Assembly: GCA_014706295.1 (NCBI GenBank)
Contig: JACSVZ010000024.1
Span: 4,726,780-4,790,779 of the forward strand
Length of the DNA stretch: 64,000 bases
DNA from: Lycocorax pyrrhopterus obiensis
Lineage: Eukaryota; Chordata; Aves; Passeriformes; Paradisaeidae
Direction: 5' to 3'
Position 1 is the first letter of the stretch; each line of letters begins with the position of its first letter. A program made the translations under genes and the position numbers. Shown here piece after piece: positions 1 to 11,834 of this stretch. The notes below the pieces were generated by a model, which saw only the letters and a list, made by a program, of their open reading frames with translations, was not told the origin of the DNA and did no database searches.

Positions 1-194
1 GTTTACCTGTTACCATAATAGGCAATGTCTGTGCACTGCCCCAGGTGATTGGGGGACCCTGAGGTGAACATCTTTCCTGTTTCTATGATGGGATATCCTG
101 TTGGGCGCTGGTATTTAGGGAATATTCACTGCACGATAAATGCTTTGCACCTTCCATCTTGTGTGTGGAGTCGTGCCCTTGTGTGATTACTGCA
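1..194 (+). mobile_element. LTR-like repeat, copy 1 (left end outside the window)
   Basis: Roughly 93% identical by eye to 4621-4815. Both copies end gattactgca and then diverge at once, which marks a true element end. A poly(A)-signal-like word is GATAAA here and AATAAA in copy 2, about 60 bp before the end, as in the R-U5 part of an LTR. A TG...CA element of about 230 bp is inferred. No gag or pol sequence was recognised near it. Confidence 0.5.
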
Positions 195-450
195 GGATGG
201 CAGCGTGGGGTGAATCCCTGAGGGGAAGGACTCCTCACTCCAGCTTGCAAAAGCCAAGGATCGAGTCTTCCAGGCTCTGGAATTGAGGCACAATGAGGAT
301 TCAAGGAATTCTCAAGGAATGGAATGAAAGGCTTTTACCCTAAAAGAAGAAAACAGCACAAGGGGGAGGAACGTGTCCCACGTGCTCCACATCTTCCAAC
401 CCAACCCATTCCACCATTCCATGGCTCTGTTCCCCTTTGCTCTGCACGAG
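195..450 (+). repeat. Inverted duplication, left arm
   Basis: The reverse complement of 1244-1498 (about 256 and 255 bp, mostly identical, a few substitutions). The arm begins at the base after the LTR-like copy 1 ends. The spacer is 451-1243. The arm includes a short CR1-like end (ttccaacccaacccattcca). It could fold into a long hairpin in RNA. Confidence 0.85.
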
Positions 451-681
451 TCAAAGGCAAGCCAGGAGAATTAACAGGAGGAGAAGACTCCCCGTGAATT
501 GCAATTAATGCTGAGGTGAAGCTGTTGCCAGAGCGCTTCCAGCAGCGCTCCCAGTCCCTGCCTCGTCAGGAGCAATCCCTGGAATACACAGCAGCTCCTC
601 ATTGGAAAGAACAAGTTTGTACTGTTACTTGAGAAAAACTGGAAGTGAAAACAGCCTCTTGACAGAAACCATCAGGACACA

Positions 682-694
682 CACACACACACAA
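682..694. repeat. Short (CA)n microsatellite
   Basis: About six CA units followed by an A run, lying in the spacer of the inverted duplication. Confidence 0.7.
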
Positions 695-1243
695 AAAAAC
701 CCGAAGCGGGAAGATGAGAAAAATGTCACTGCTCGTAATGATGTTAATTAGGAGGTAAATGAATGTTGACATTTGAGAGCTGAGCTGAAAGGATCAGACA
801 TGTGAAGGTGTGGAGGATCCGTGAGGAGTCCGATGGAGGGAGAAGCTGAAATGTCTGAAGGATTCCCGTTCCTGCGGGAGCAGAAGAAAGGAGAAGGTTC
901 AGCATTGTCTTTGTTGGTTCTCATAATGACACGGGGTGATTCCAGCTTTTAAAAGCTTCGTCTCTCGGACTCTTCCCTCTGACTTGGGATGGCAGGAAAA
1001 GGTCTCAGCACGGGGATGGGGCCTTAGAAGTCCCAAGGTGAATAGGAAATAGTTTCTTTTCTAATCTGGTGCTATTGTGGTGAGTTTTTGCATTTATTAC
1101 AGGTGCAGGTGCTCTCAGGTGTGTAAAGCTGAGCTCAGGGGCTCCGTTTGAGTCCCAGCAGGTCCCACTGTAGCTCAGGTGTGCTCCCTTCAGCCCAGTC
1201 TGGCTGCCTGAGCTGCTTTCGTGGTGTGTGCTGTGGTTTTCCC

Positions 1244-1498
1244 TCGTGCAGAGCAAAGGAGAAGAGAGCCGTGGAATCGTGGAATGGGTTGGGTTGGAAG
1301 ACGTGGAGCACGTGGGACACATCCCTCCCCCTTGTGTTGTTTTCTTCTTTTAGGGTAAAAGCCTTTCATTCCATTCCTTGAGAATTCCTTGAATCCTCAT
1401 TGTGCCTCAATTCCGGAGCCTGGAAGACTCGATCCTTGGCTTTTGCAAGCTGGAGTGAGGAGTCCTTCCCCTCAGGGATTCACCCCACGCTGCCATCC
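1244..1498 (-). repeat. Inverted duplication, right arm
   Basis: Pairs with 195-450. The same 37-codon open frame (starting MNPHCASIPEPG) appears on the - strand of the left arm and the + strand of this arm, which is how the symmetry shows up. No coding function is suggested. Confidence 0.85.
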
Positions 1499-2359
1499 CT
1501 CCTCCAGCGCTGCTGAAGGTCACCCCAGAGGTTTTTCAAGCATAACCTCTATTCCTGTTTTGTTTTTCCAGTCTCCTTTTTCCTGCCATGCAGTCAGGGA
1601 TCAGGGAGGTCTCTGCCCTGGGAAGCGGGGCTGCCTCAGCAGGCGTTTCCCAGCTTTAGGGCCTCGTGCTTCCAGATTCTCCCGGGAATGCTGCAATGCA
1701 CCAGGAGAATCATCTCCCTGGAGGTGCCTTGCCCTTGCCCTGCTCACTCCATCCTCAAACCAAATTTATCCCCTTTGCAGTGTGGATTTTATGCTCCCAA
1801 CTCCCTCCTTTTCCCCCTTTATTGTCCTGATGGGGAAGCGAAGGGGACGGGAGGGGAACGGTCCCTCTCGTGCTGCTGAAAGCTGCACGCCATAAACTCT
1901 TTACTTTCCCTACACTTCACACCGTGTTGCCTTTTATTCCTGACCCTTTTTAATGTGAGTACTTACTCCTGTTTCCCACTTTCATGCAATTACACCACAC
2001 TTCTCCTTCCCCGTGTCCCAGGAAGCTGCTCAGCCATTACACGGCACTAAATGGAATAATTGCAAGATGAGGTTCCTTCGGCCGGGCTATAAAGAAATGC
2101 CATTACACAGGAGCTGCAGGAGAGCGCCTGGAGAATCAGGCTTTGAGGCTGAAAGCTCTGCAGGCACATTTTTATTGTTACTGACCACCCCAGAGCCTCT
2201 GGGAGAAGGGAGCCAAGGGCATTCCTGGGGTTTTTGTCCTCTGAGGAAGGAGTGAAGGCAGGAGTGGCTTCACGTGGGGCGGGTGGGATCAGCTGGGCTG
2301 TAGGTTGTTGTCTTCAGTGAGAATTAAAAATATAATTGTCAGCCCTGTGAGGCACAGCT

Positions 2360-2995
2360 GGAGTGTTTGTCCAGCTCTGGATCCTCAGCACAGCAGGGAC
2401 AGGGAGCTCCTGGAGCTCTGTGGAGATGAGGAAGGGCCTGGAGCATCTCCCTGCCCAGGGAAGGCTGAGGGAGCTGGGGCTGTTCAGCCTCGAGAGGAGC
2501 CCCAGCTGAGAGGGGCCCTCAGCCCTGGCTGTCCCTGGGTGTTCCTGGGTGTCCCTGGGTATTCCTGGCTGTCCCTGGGTGTCCCTGGGTGTCTCTGGCT
2601 GTCCCTGGGTGTCCCTGGCTGTCCCTGGCTGTCTCTGGCTGTCCCTGGCTGTCCCTGGGTGTCCCTGGCTGTCTCTGGCTGTCCCTGGCTGTCCCTGGCT
2701 GTCCCTGGGTGCAGGGAGGGTCAGAGCAGGGCCCAGGCTCTGCTCCGGGGCCCAGCAGTGGCACCAGAGGAACGAGCAGGGACTGAGCCCAGGGAGTTCC
2801 ACCTGGACACGAGGAAGAACTTTGCTGTGGGCACTGGAACAGAGCCCAGAGAGGGGCTGGAGTCTCCTCACTGGGATATTCCAGAGCCCTCTGGACTCAG
2901 TCCTGTGCCCTGTGCTCTGGGATGGCCCTGAAGTGGGACCAGATGAGCCTCTGTGGTCCCCTAAACCTCACCCACTCTGGGGTTTTGGGATTCAT
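2360..2995 (-). mobile_element. CR1 LINE 3' fragment, antisense, split by a minisatellite
   Basis: The - strand carries CR1 3' features: the ctccaggctgaacagcccc block, the gaggaacttcc-type block near 2800, and a ccaacctcaccc-like end near 2990. The array at 2524-2714 lies between two halves that would otherwise be continuous, so the minisatellite arose or inserted inside the CR1. Overlapping frames of up to 208 codons are low-complexity products of the array. Confidence 0.75.
2524..2714. repeat. Minisatellite, 10-bp units ctgtccctgg / gtgtccctgg
   Basis: About 19 units of a decamer with two alternating versions (ggctgtccct and gggtgtccct). All frames on both strands stay open through it, which explains several artefact ORFs. 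Confidence 0.92.
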
Positions 2996-3398
2996 CCCCC
3001 CCAAATGCATTTATTTGGCTGATCCTCGGTGAAGGTTCCAAAGCTCTGTCTGTGTTTCATTCATGAGGAGATTGTTTCATCGCCTTCTCTGATGCTGTCA
3101 CTGAGGCCATCACCTTGCCAGGTCACAGATGGCTCATGACTGTCCCTGTCCCCTCTCTGGGCTGGGGATGGAAAACTCCTGGGTGAGCTGATGTGTGTGG
3201 AGGTGAAGGGATCCCTCCCTGGATCCTCAGGACGTGGTGGCCGTGGGCTCCCAGCACTTGGACCTTGTCACCAACATCCCTCTGCTTCATCCTGAGCCTC
3301 CCCTCACGCGGAGCTCGGCTCTGGTGGCACCCAGAGAGCAGGGGGGGGCATGAAGGACAGGCAGAGCCACCCGTGAGCGAGGGCAGGGGACGCTGGAG

Positions 3399-3585
3399 CT
3401 GATAAGGAGGTGACTGGGGAGGAAGGGCTGGAAATGCTGCATGTAAATGTGGGAGTGCTGCGAGTCCCCAGATAAGATGCCGGGTGGGCGAGATAACAAA
3501 GGTTCAGGGAGGGCTGATCTCAGGAATACTCCCTGATAGCGGCTGTGTTCGGATGGAATTCGCTGCCTGCTTTTCCTTGATAGGG
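3399..3585. promoter_or_regulatory. Candidate GATA-factor cluster
   Basis: Five GATA words in under 190 bp of non-repetitive intron: ctgataagg (3399), agataaga (3470), agataaca (3491), ctgatagc (3533) and tgataggg (3578). Spacing is irregular, so this is not a tandem repeat. Enhancer function is inference only. Confidence 0.25.
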
Positions 3586-4585
3586 AGGTGACCTCCCTGT
3601 GCTGCCTGCCGGGGTTTGGGGTTGGTGTCTGGGTAATATTTGTCAACAGAACAGACCAAACACCGCCTTGATCTCTGTTCTAATGCACCTGCTGTTTGTT
3701 CCGGGGATTTTCAGCAGAGAGGCAGCGAGGGGAGGGTGTGTAATTTAATCTCCTGGCTGTAAAAATCCATTTCTGCTCGTACTTGTTGATAATTTCACTG
3801 TGACACAGCAAATACGGAGTGCACTTTGATAGAGTTGTTGTAATGAAGGGTGATCTGTAGCCGCAGGTACAGGGTGGTGCTCACACTTTGAGGGACAACT
3901 GGCACAATTGGGAGTTTTTCCCATTTTTTTGTGTTGATTGTCCTCCAGATATTAATAAGATTTTTTTACCACTGCCCTCTCTGCAGTACCTTCACCTGCA
4001 GTTGTCCAGGGCTCCATAAAACAACCATTTTTGTTTGAACTAAAGAAAAACTGACTGGAGGAGAAAGACCAGGTTTGGATCAGGGTGGATTTGTTCCAAG
4101 GAGCTCCAAGGGCAGAGCGGGATCTCCTGTAAAATGAACATTTTGTGTGGTCATCAGCTGGTTACAGATGAAATCCTCGCGTACAGAAGGAGACGTAGGA
4201 GTGTTGATTTTAGAAAAAGAACAGAAATTATCCCTTGGAGCGAAACCAAACCTGTCAGTCCTGGCTGGTTTTGTCTGTCTGGGGAGATGAGTGCCTTGAG
4301 TACCTGTCTGGGAGGGCTAAAAATAGACAGTGAGGGGTTTGGGATGTGGGAAAGTTGCAGCCTGGAGAGGCTGGGGGTGCGTGCTGGGAGCGCAGTGGCT
4401 TGGGAATGCAGGCACTGGGAGAGCTGGTGTTGGGGTGCACTGTGTGCTGGAAGAGAGACAGGCCCTGAGGGCCGCAGAGAGAGCCTCTTTCTTGGACCCA
4501 CAGGTGACCCTGGGAGTGCATCCAGGTCACCGGGGATGGGCTGAGAGAGGATTGTGGGTTTGTGGACAGTGCTGGGCCTATGAGA

Positions 4586-4815
4586 TGTGATAATTGTAGT
4601 TTGTGACCTTACAGGGCATTGTTTACCTGTTACCATAATAGGCAATGTCTGTGCACTACCCCAGGTGATTGGGGGACACTGAGGTGAACATCTTTCCTGT
4701 TTCTATGATGGGATATCCTGTTGGGTGCTGGTATTTAGGGAATATTCACTGCGCAATAAACGCTTTGCACTTTCCATCTTGTGTGCAGAGTCCATGCCCT
4801 CGCGTGATTACTGCA
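4586..4815 (+). mobile_element. LTR-like repeat, copy 2
   Basis: Starts near TGTGATAATTG and ends GATTACTGCA, about 230 bp, with an intact AATAAA at about 4755-4762. The right end is fixed by divergence from copy 1; the left end is a guess from the TG dinucleotide. No target-site duplication is visible. It could be a solo LTR. The 4.4 kb between the copies lacks retroviral reading frames, a tRNA primer site or a polypurine tract next to copy 2, so a provirus is unlikely. Confidence 0.45.
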
Positions 4816-5512
4816 AGCTGGAGCTTCCCAGGCTCCGCAGCACTGATCCCGCTATCCCAGGGCAAACTCGCCCAGCTCAGCTCCAGCTCCCGGGCTGATG
4901 TCTGGGGTGATCCCTGGATAAATGGAGCCCTGTTGGAATGTGGCACTCGCTCCTTTTTCCTGTGTTCCTTCATTCTCCCCCCTGCTGCTGGTCAGGCACC
5001 ACGGTGTTCCTGTGGGAGCTGCTTTTGCTGTAATCCAGGGAAAAGCTGGCTGTTGGCTGACCCAAAGGAATTATTTCCAGGAGCTGTGGGTGCTGTTAAA
5101 TGCTCAGAGGAGGTTGTGGCCATCAGCTGCTGCTGGCTCTTGTCCCTGAGGTGCCACAGGCAGGTGCCACAGGCAGGTCCCAGCCAGGAGCAGGTGCTTC
5201 AGGCACTGCAGTAATTTGGAATTCTCGCATTTTCCCACATTTTCCTGCCCTGGAGGAGATCTTGGTGCTCTTCTGGAGTCACGGCAGCATCCCAGCACCA
5301 GGTCTGGGCACTCCATCCAACCCTTTCCCCCCCCCCCCACATCCCCGGGAACACTGGATTCCCAGTGGGATTCCACTGAAGAGCTCTGGGGCACTCAGGG
5401 CTGTTCACACCTCATAATTTTCAATTCTCATTAAGGATGATGTAATTAATTCAGACATAAGGCAGCCGTTGAGTCAACCTTGACACGTGTCCTGTGAAAC
5501 TCTCAGCCATTC

Positions 5513-5665
5513 ACAGAATCCTGGAATGGTTTGGGTGGGAAGGGACCTCAAAGCTCATCCCATCCCACCCCCTGCCATGGGCAGCGACACCTTCCACTAT
5601 CCCAGGGTGCTCCAAGCCCTTTCCAAGCTGGCCTGGGACACTCCCAGGGATGGTGCAGCCTGTGC
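5513..5665 (+). mobile_element. CR1 LINE 3' fragment
   Basis: Carries the recurrent block cacagaatcctggaatggtt and, further on, ccatgggcag and ctggcctgggaca. This block recurs at many places in the window and matches the avian CR1 3' end from memory. Confidence 0.8.
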
Positions 5666-5694
5666 TGTGTCCCAGGACTGCACTGGAAGAAGCA

Positions 5695-5795
5695 GCAGAT
5701 GAGGAGTGGGAGTCTGGAAGCAGATGAGGAATGGGGAATGGGAGTGTGGAAGCAGATGAGGAATGGGGAATGGGAGTATGGAAGTGGCTGGTGGA
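5695..5795. repeat. Short tandem repeat, about 34-bp units
   Basis: About 2.5 copies of gaggaatggggaatgggagt plus ntggaagcagat, directly after the CR1 fragment. Confidence 0.8.
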
Positions 5796-7657
5796 GATTC
5801 CAGTCCCTGCCTTGGCCCAGTTGTCTCCAGTGACTGGTTGTGCTCAGGGACAGGTTTCCAGAAGGTTCTGTTGGTGGCCTGTGCGTGTCTGTCCAGCAGA
5901 GAGATGCAGACAGAGCCACGCTGTCCCTGTGAGCATCCCACGCGCAGGATGCTCCTCCCCAATGCCCTTTCCCGGTGTTCCTGGCTGTGCTGGATTCATC
6001 CCCGGCTCCTGGGCCAGCCTGGCACGTCAGGAATGCAGCACTCCGCTCTGGGAGGCCTTTATTGCTGCAAGACTTGGGGAAGAAGAACGGCTCTGGTTCT
6101 CCCAGACAGGGAGCAGCTGTTCCTGGCAGAGGCTGCCCTGGGATTTGTGCCAGCGAAATCTCTGCTCCTCCTGTGTCCAGCTCCACAGCAGACACCGGCT
6201 CATCCCGCTGGTACCCAGCAGACAGCGTGGAACAGCCGGAATGAACAAACCCTGCTGCCTCCTCCCAGCTTTGGGCTGAGCAGAGCGTTTCAGAGACCTC
6301 CCCGGGACTTGTGGAGCTGGGCTGGGCATTCTGGACCTGAAACCACCCCTCAGATTTATGGGTTTTTGTTTGCGCCAATCCATCTGTGTGACCTTGGTTG
6401 ATTCCCCGCCTCCTTCCCTTGTTTTGCCGGCGGCAGGTGGAGGTTTTTTGGGATTTGGCAGGCTGTGTCCTGATGGCCTGTCTGGGGTGTGAAATGGGGA
6501 TTGTTCACAGTGTGGAGATGTTAATTTCGGAAAGGCCGGAGCGCATCAGGCAGTGAGGGGAGCTTTTGTCTAAGCAGGAAACAAGCAGCGCTGGGAACTT
6601 GATAAACCCACCCTGGAACTTGATAATCCCACCTGGGAATTCCTGGCTGGCTGAAGGGGCAGCTGGAATTTAAAATGAGGTTTTTTCCCTTTCCTGAGAG
6701 CTTTCACCCAGGGAATCCCTGCAGGAGTTACTGCTGAGTGGGTGCTGGAATGTTTGGATGGACACAGGAGCCCTCACTTTGCTGCTGAGAAGGAGCCACT
6801 TGGTCCTCAGAAACAACAATTGATTCTCTTGTGGTGAATTCCAGGAATTCTCTCAGCAGCAAACCCTCTGGAAAATGGATTTTTCTGAAGAACTCACCCA
6901 AAATGATAAGGCCAGGCCTGTTCTATGCTCCCCTGCTCGAGTTATTCAGTTGCTTCCTAAGTGAATAGGACACTGCAAACAGCTTTTCACAACTCCTTTC
7001 TTGGCAGGAAGAGCCAAAGCTGGGTTGGAAAGGACGAGTTTGGAAAGGAGTAAAGGAGGAAAAACCCAAGTTTTATTTCTCTCATAGCTCCATTGAGTGG
7101 AAGTTACTGAAAAGCACCTTTCTTGTCCCTGCTGCTGTTAAATGAAAGCTCCAGGGTGAGTTTATCAGGGAATGAAATCTCAGAGCTTCCCGGAGGCTTT
7201 AAGCAGGTGACTCCTTTTTTTTTTTCCCTGAAGAGTCATTGAGGACAAGGTGGAATTCGGGGCAGAAATGAGAATTTAGCTGAACAATTTGTTGCTTTAG
7301 CTGGTGGCTGGCACCTCTCACAGGGCTCCCACAGCCTGGCAAAGGAAGGATTTATTGCTGTGCAGGTCTCCCGTGGAATAATGTGGTGGAAAATGACAAT
7401 GTCAGAGCAAGTTAAGGATCTGCTTCGTTCTGAGAGACTTCCCTGCAATAATCCCGAGTATTAAACTTCTGGAGATGCTGCAGGAATTACCACGGGGACC
7501 ATTCTGAGCAAACGACTGCTCCTTCAACATCATCATTACCCAGGCTTTGCTCCCTCATAAAAATTCCTCTCGGTGATCCCAGATAATCTTTTGTGTTGCC
7601 AGTCTTTTATTTTTTAGTGTAAATCAGCAGCAAGGCTGCCCTTCGAAGGGAAGGAAG

Positions 7658-7757
7658 GAGCTCTGAGCACCCTGGTCTGGTGGAAGCTGTCCCTGGATCC
7701 AGGGGAGGGATTGGCTAATCCTTAAGGTCCTTCCAACCAAACCGTGCTGGGATTCTG
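7658..7757 (-). mobile_element. CR1 LINE 3' fragment, antisense
   Basis: Reads tccttaaggtccttccaacc on the + strand, the complement of the CR1 3' block, ending near gggattctgtg. Confidence 0.7.
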
Positions 7758-9219
7758 TGCAAAGATCTGATTTTTGTGAGGACAGGATTGATGCAGGGCT
7801 TGGAGGAGGAGGAGGGAGCTGGGATGGGAGAAGCCTTCGTGCCTGGTGCTCTGTGGAGTTGGGAGGGGTCAGAGACAAGCTGGAAGTGCTGGTGGAGTTG
7901 GTGACACCAGTAAATTGTGAGGAGCTCCTGAGATGTTCACCTGTACTCCTCTCTGGGTAAAGGCAGGACCTGGCACAAAAAAAAAGAAACGGGGACAGGA
8001 ATATTTTCCGTGCTGTACAAAAGACAGGAAGCACAAATAAAGCAGCGTGTGGAGATGACTTTCCCAGAGCAAGGTGTGACCCCAGGCGTGTCTAGACTGT
8101 GCAGCAGATTGTAGCTGAGCAGAGGCCCCAGCCCCGCGCTCGGGGCCATCCCGGCTGGGTCACCTTGGCCACGGTGCCGCGGGGAGTTGGGCGCTGACCT
8201 CTGTGTGGGACACGGAGATCGATCCCTGCTGGGCTGCCCGGGAAGATTCACTGCTCCCAGGCTGCTTTTCTGGGAACGGTGCCCAGCTTTTGTTTTGTTC
8301 CTGCCCAATCCTTGCACCTTGCTCGGAGGAGAGCAGGATCAGAAATTAAAAAGGTAAACGCGGTCCCCGTTGGAGACAATCCTTATCTGGATCTTCTCCT
8401 CCTCCCTTCTGCTCCTTCTGAATCCGATCCAATGTTTGACTTAACGCTGGATTTCCTGCCTTTTATAGCTCCACCTCAGAGCTTTCCCAATATTTGATCT
8501 CCCTGTCTCTTTTCTGGAGTTACAACATCCAGGACATGGATATTTGGGGAATCTTCAGGGAGGCCTCATTTACTTGGACGACCTTGGAGAGGAATGGAAT
8601 GATTTCTTTGCCTCCCACTGCCCCTGCAGCGAGGCTTGAATTATTAATGGTTTATCCTGGAGCACTTTGGATGGGGAGGTGCAGCAGGGATTCCCGTGCC
8701 GTGTCCCAGGATTGTGTGGATGCAGTTCCATGTGCACATTCTCACTCTGTTCGTCGTGGCTCTGTCCGTGCCTGTGTCGTTGTGCTCCTGGCAGGGACAC
8801 CTTCACTGCTGCTGGAATATTTATCCATTGATTTTTCCCAGTTAAGTGATGCCTTTTTGTGAGGGGCTTGTGGTGGAAAAGTGGAATGCTGGCTCTGGAA
8901 ATCCCAGAGCCTGGGCTGGCTGGGAAAACACCTTTTCCCAGGTGCTGGGGACTGAGCAGAGAGCAGGAAAAACAGAGCAGGTCTGGCCCTGGAATGGGAA
9001 TCTTGTCCTGGTTTTCCTGACTCAGTGCTTGGCCAAAATGGGAGTTATTTCTGTTAAATACTGATCAGATAACCCTGAATCTGGAGATAAATTATTGGTT
9101 CATTCAGGGGATTTGGGAGCAGCCTGGGTGTGTCCTCAGCCACCTGAGGTGGGATCACCCAGTCCAGCCCTGGTGCCTAAAGAAGGGAGGAGGGTGGAGA
9201 TAATCACTTCTTTCCCAAG

Positions 9220-9540
9220 ATTTTAATCCTGGAATATCCTGAACTGGAAGGGACCCACAAGGATCATCAAATTCAACCCCTGGCCCTGCACAGAGAATCC
9301 CCCCATGTCCCCATTGTCCAAATGCTTCACTTGCCTGCAGTGTGGAGTATCTTCATCCTTTCCAGACCTGAGACAGAAAATAACTCCAAATCCTCCCCCA
9401 GCACCATCCTCGGGTGTTCTCCTCTTGCCTGAAGAGTGCAGCAGAACAAACCCAGCTTTATCCCGCTTTTTAGGGCAAAGTTTCTTTGGAAATCCGGCAG
9501 TGGAGATGCCAGAACAAGGCCCTGCCACACACTCGGTGTG
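9220..9540 (+). mobile_element. CR1 LINE 3' fragment, diverged
   Basis: Begins with aatcctggaatatcctgaac and aagggacccacaaggatcat, a second CR1 subfamily type. The right half is more diverged and its boundary is approximate. Confidence 0.6.
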
Positions 9541-11229
9541 AGGATGGTGAGATTTGGCTCTGAACTATTGGTCCCTGCTCATGGCCCTGCTTTCATCTCA
9601 CCTCCCTGCCCTCTTGATTCCAAGGACATCGTTATCCTGAATATTTTTCCCCCGGGATTCCAAGGAAGGAAATCCTGTGCAGTTCCCTGTCTGAGATGGG
9701 GCTCTCGTGTCTTTACTGCAGAATTAATCGTTTCTAGGGCTGAAGTTGTGGCAGCTTGAGCTCGGCACAGAGGGAATTCCTGGGACTGGGGAAGCCGTTC
9801 CAGAGGCTGATGAAGGACAAACCTCCCGTGCTGCTGCTGGAGAGGAGCAGGAGGAGTTTGAGGTGGAGGAGGTGGTGGGAGGACAGGACGTGGTGTTGCC
9901 ATCATCAGTCAGAGCCTGTGCTGGAGGAACTGGTGGCAGTGGTCAGGGACTGGGTTAGTCCAGGCTTTTGCCTGCCGGCAGCACAGTTAGGCCTGGCTTA
10001 CACCTGTCCCCAGGGCTTTGTCACCTCCCCTGGTCACAGCCCCTCAGCTCCCCTCAGCTCTAAAAGGGAAGTAGAAACTCTGTGCCTCCGAAGGGGGATC
10101 TCAGCATTTGGGGGGCTTGGGGCTGTTATTTATCATCGGAACGGGGTTGATCATAAAACTGCAATGACATTCCCATCCCACAGTGCCAGACGTGAGCCAG
10201 GAAATCGCTCTTTGCTCCAGAGAACTCCCAGGTTCTGCTCTCCTTCTTCCCCAGGCTGTTTTGCATTCCATCGTCGTCCCTACAGCCACGGCTGCTGGAA
10301 TTCGCGCAGGTTTTTCATGGAGCTGCCAGGAATCCGGGCTGCACTTCCCAAATCTTGTTTTCTCCCGGTCTCTGTGGCGTTTTTCGCTGCGCTGCAAAAG
10401 AGATTTGTAGAAACTACAGAAACAAATGAGAAAATAGAGGAGAGGAGTGTTCAGAGGCGGCACCGGGGCTGGTTTGGGGGCAGCTGGTGGCACCTGTCGA
10501 GTGTGACAGGTGACTTGTGGCTGAAACCCTTGCTGTGGTGGCATCCTCGGGGACTCCAGAGGTCTTTTGCAATGTGATTCCTTGCTTTCCCCCTCTTCCC
10601 TAGAGGTGCTTTTCCTTCTAGAGTTGCGAGGTGACGGCAGCGGGGGTGGCCGTGTCCCTTTTCCCCCTGAGCTGACGCCTGGCCCGAGCGGAGCCGCAGG
10701 AGGGACAGGCCGTGAGGAGAGACCGGGACAGGGCTGAGCCCGCGCCTGGTGGAGCTGCCACCAAGGCCCCGTTTGTCGCTTCCAGACCCTTTTCCATTAT
10801 TAATGTGACATCTCAGAGCCAGCCGGGATCAGCCCGGTCCCTCCTGCGTGTCTGGGAGCGCAGCTGAGCTGAGCTCGTTGTGCGCCAGTTCCCAAAGGGA
10901 GCAGCTCCTGTGCCCGGTGAGCTGGAAAGGCGCCAGGCCGGAGCTCCGAAATTCCCCCTTGCAGCTCCTTGGGCTCCCTCTGCAGATTTTAGCGGGCTGA
11001 AACATCCCCCCCCCTCGCATCCCCGAGCCTCGTTCGTCAATAAAACTGCGGGTTTAGGGGATTTGGGGGTGTTCATAGGGGATCTGGGGGGGTTACAATG
11101 AATTTGGTAGGGGGCGGCTGCGGGAGGCTTAAGGGGCACAAATGGGGGGCTGGCCCCACACCTGCCCCACATCCCACCCTTCGCCTCTCTCTTCTGGGAG
11201 GGGCACTTGTTTCTCCCGTGGAACCTGTT

Positions 11230-11650
11230 GTTCAGGAGCAGTCAGACAAAATTCACTGGACCAGAATTATTAATATTTTCGCCGGTTTAATGGGATTTAA
11301 GTGCATTGTTAGGGTGACAAAGGCGCGGGTGAGCCCGCACGGGGGGCTGGGGCTGCTGTTATTTATCTGGTGATAAACACAGGCCGGCTCCTTATCAGCG
11401 CATCTCCCCCCGCCTGCCCGGCGAGAACAATCTCTGCAGCGCTGATAGCAGGCAGCCAGGCTTCGGAGGAGATTCTAATAAAGCTGTAGCAGCTTTCGGG
11501 GGGGATTTGCGATGCGGCATTAGCGAGCCTCAGTTGCATTCGCCTTCCTTTTGTCGTGCTGAATGAGGGGCTGTCCGCTCCTCAATGGAATCGATGTAAT
11601 CGCGTTTGTCACCTCGGTGTGCTGTGACTGGAACCAAGCGCTGCTTGCAG
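11230..11650. promoter_or_regulatory. Candidate conserved regulatory stretch (GATA words, CpG-rich)
   Basis: Non-repetitive, CpG-rich block with four GATA words in 90 bp: tttatctgg (11362), gtgataaac (11370), cttatcagc (11391) and ctgatagca (11442). CpG words such as atcgatgtaatcgcg follow. It has no open frame resembling an exon. Retained CpGs in a repeat-rich intron suggest, but do not prove, constraint. Confidence 0.25.
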
Positions 11651-11834
11651 GGCGGGAGTGGCGTGGGGAGCACCCGGGTTCTGTCACTTGACTTCTTTTT
11701 ATTGGAAATTTGTCGTCTCTTTAATTAGCAGCGAGGGTGGGAGTCATTATTTTATGAATTAATCGTGGGCAGCCCTTTCTGTCCCCATTTGCAGGGGTCC
11801 AGAGGTCTCCCTGTGGATGCAGGACCCTGTTTTC

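Noticed and set aside
195..4585. Internal region of a provirus between two LTRs
   Set aside because: No gag, pol or env motifs, no tRNA primer site after 194, no polypurine tract before 4586, and CR1 and unique intron inside.
5548..6401. Overlapping frames of 182-276 codons on both strands
   Set aside because: No domain, no splice logic and CR1 sequence at one end; sense and antisense frames overlap, typical of GC-rich intron.
9756..10577. 273-codon + strand frame
   Set aside because: No recognisable domain, mixed composition and no support from flanking splice signals; treated as a chance frame.
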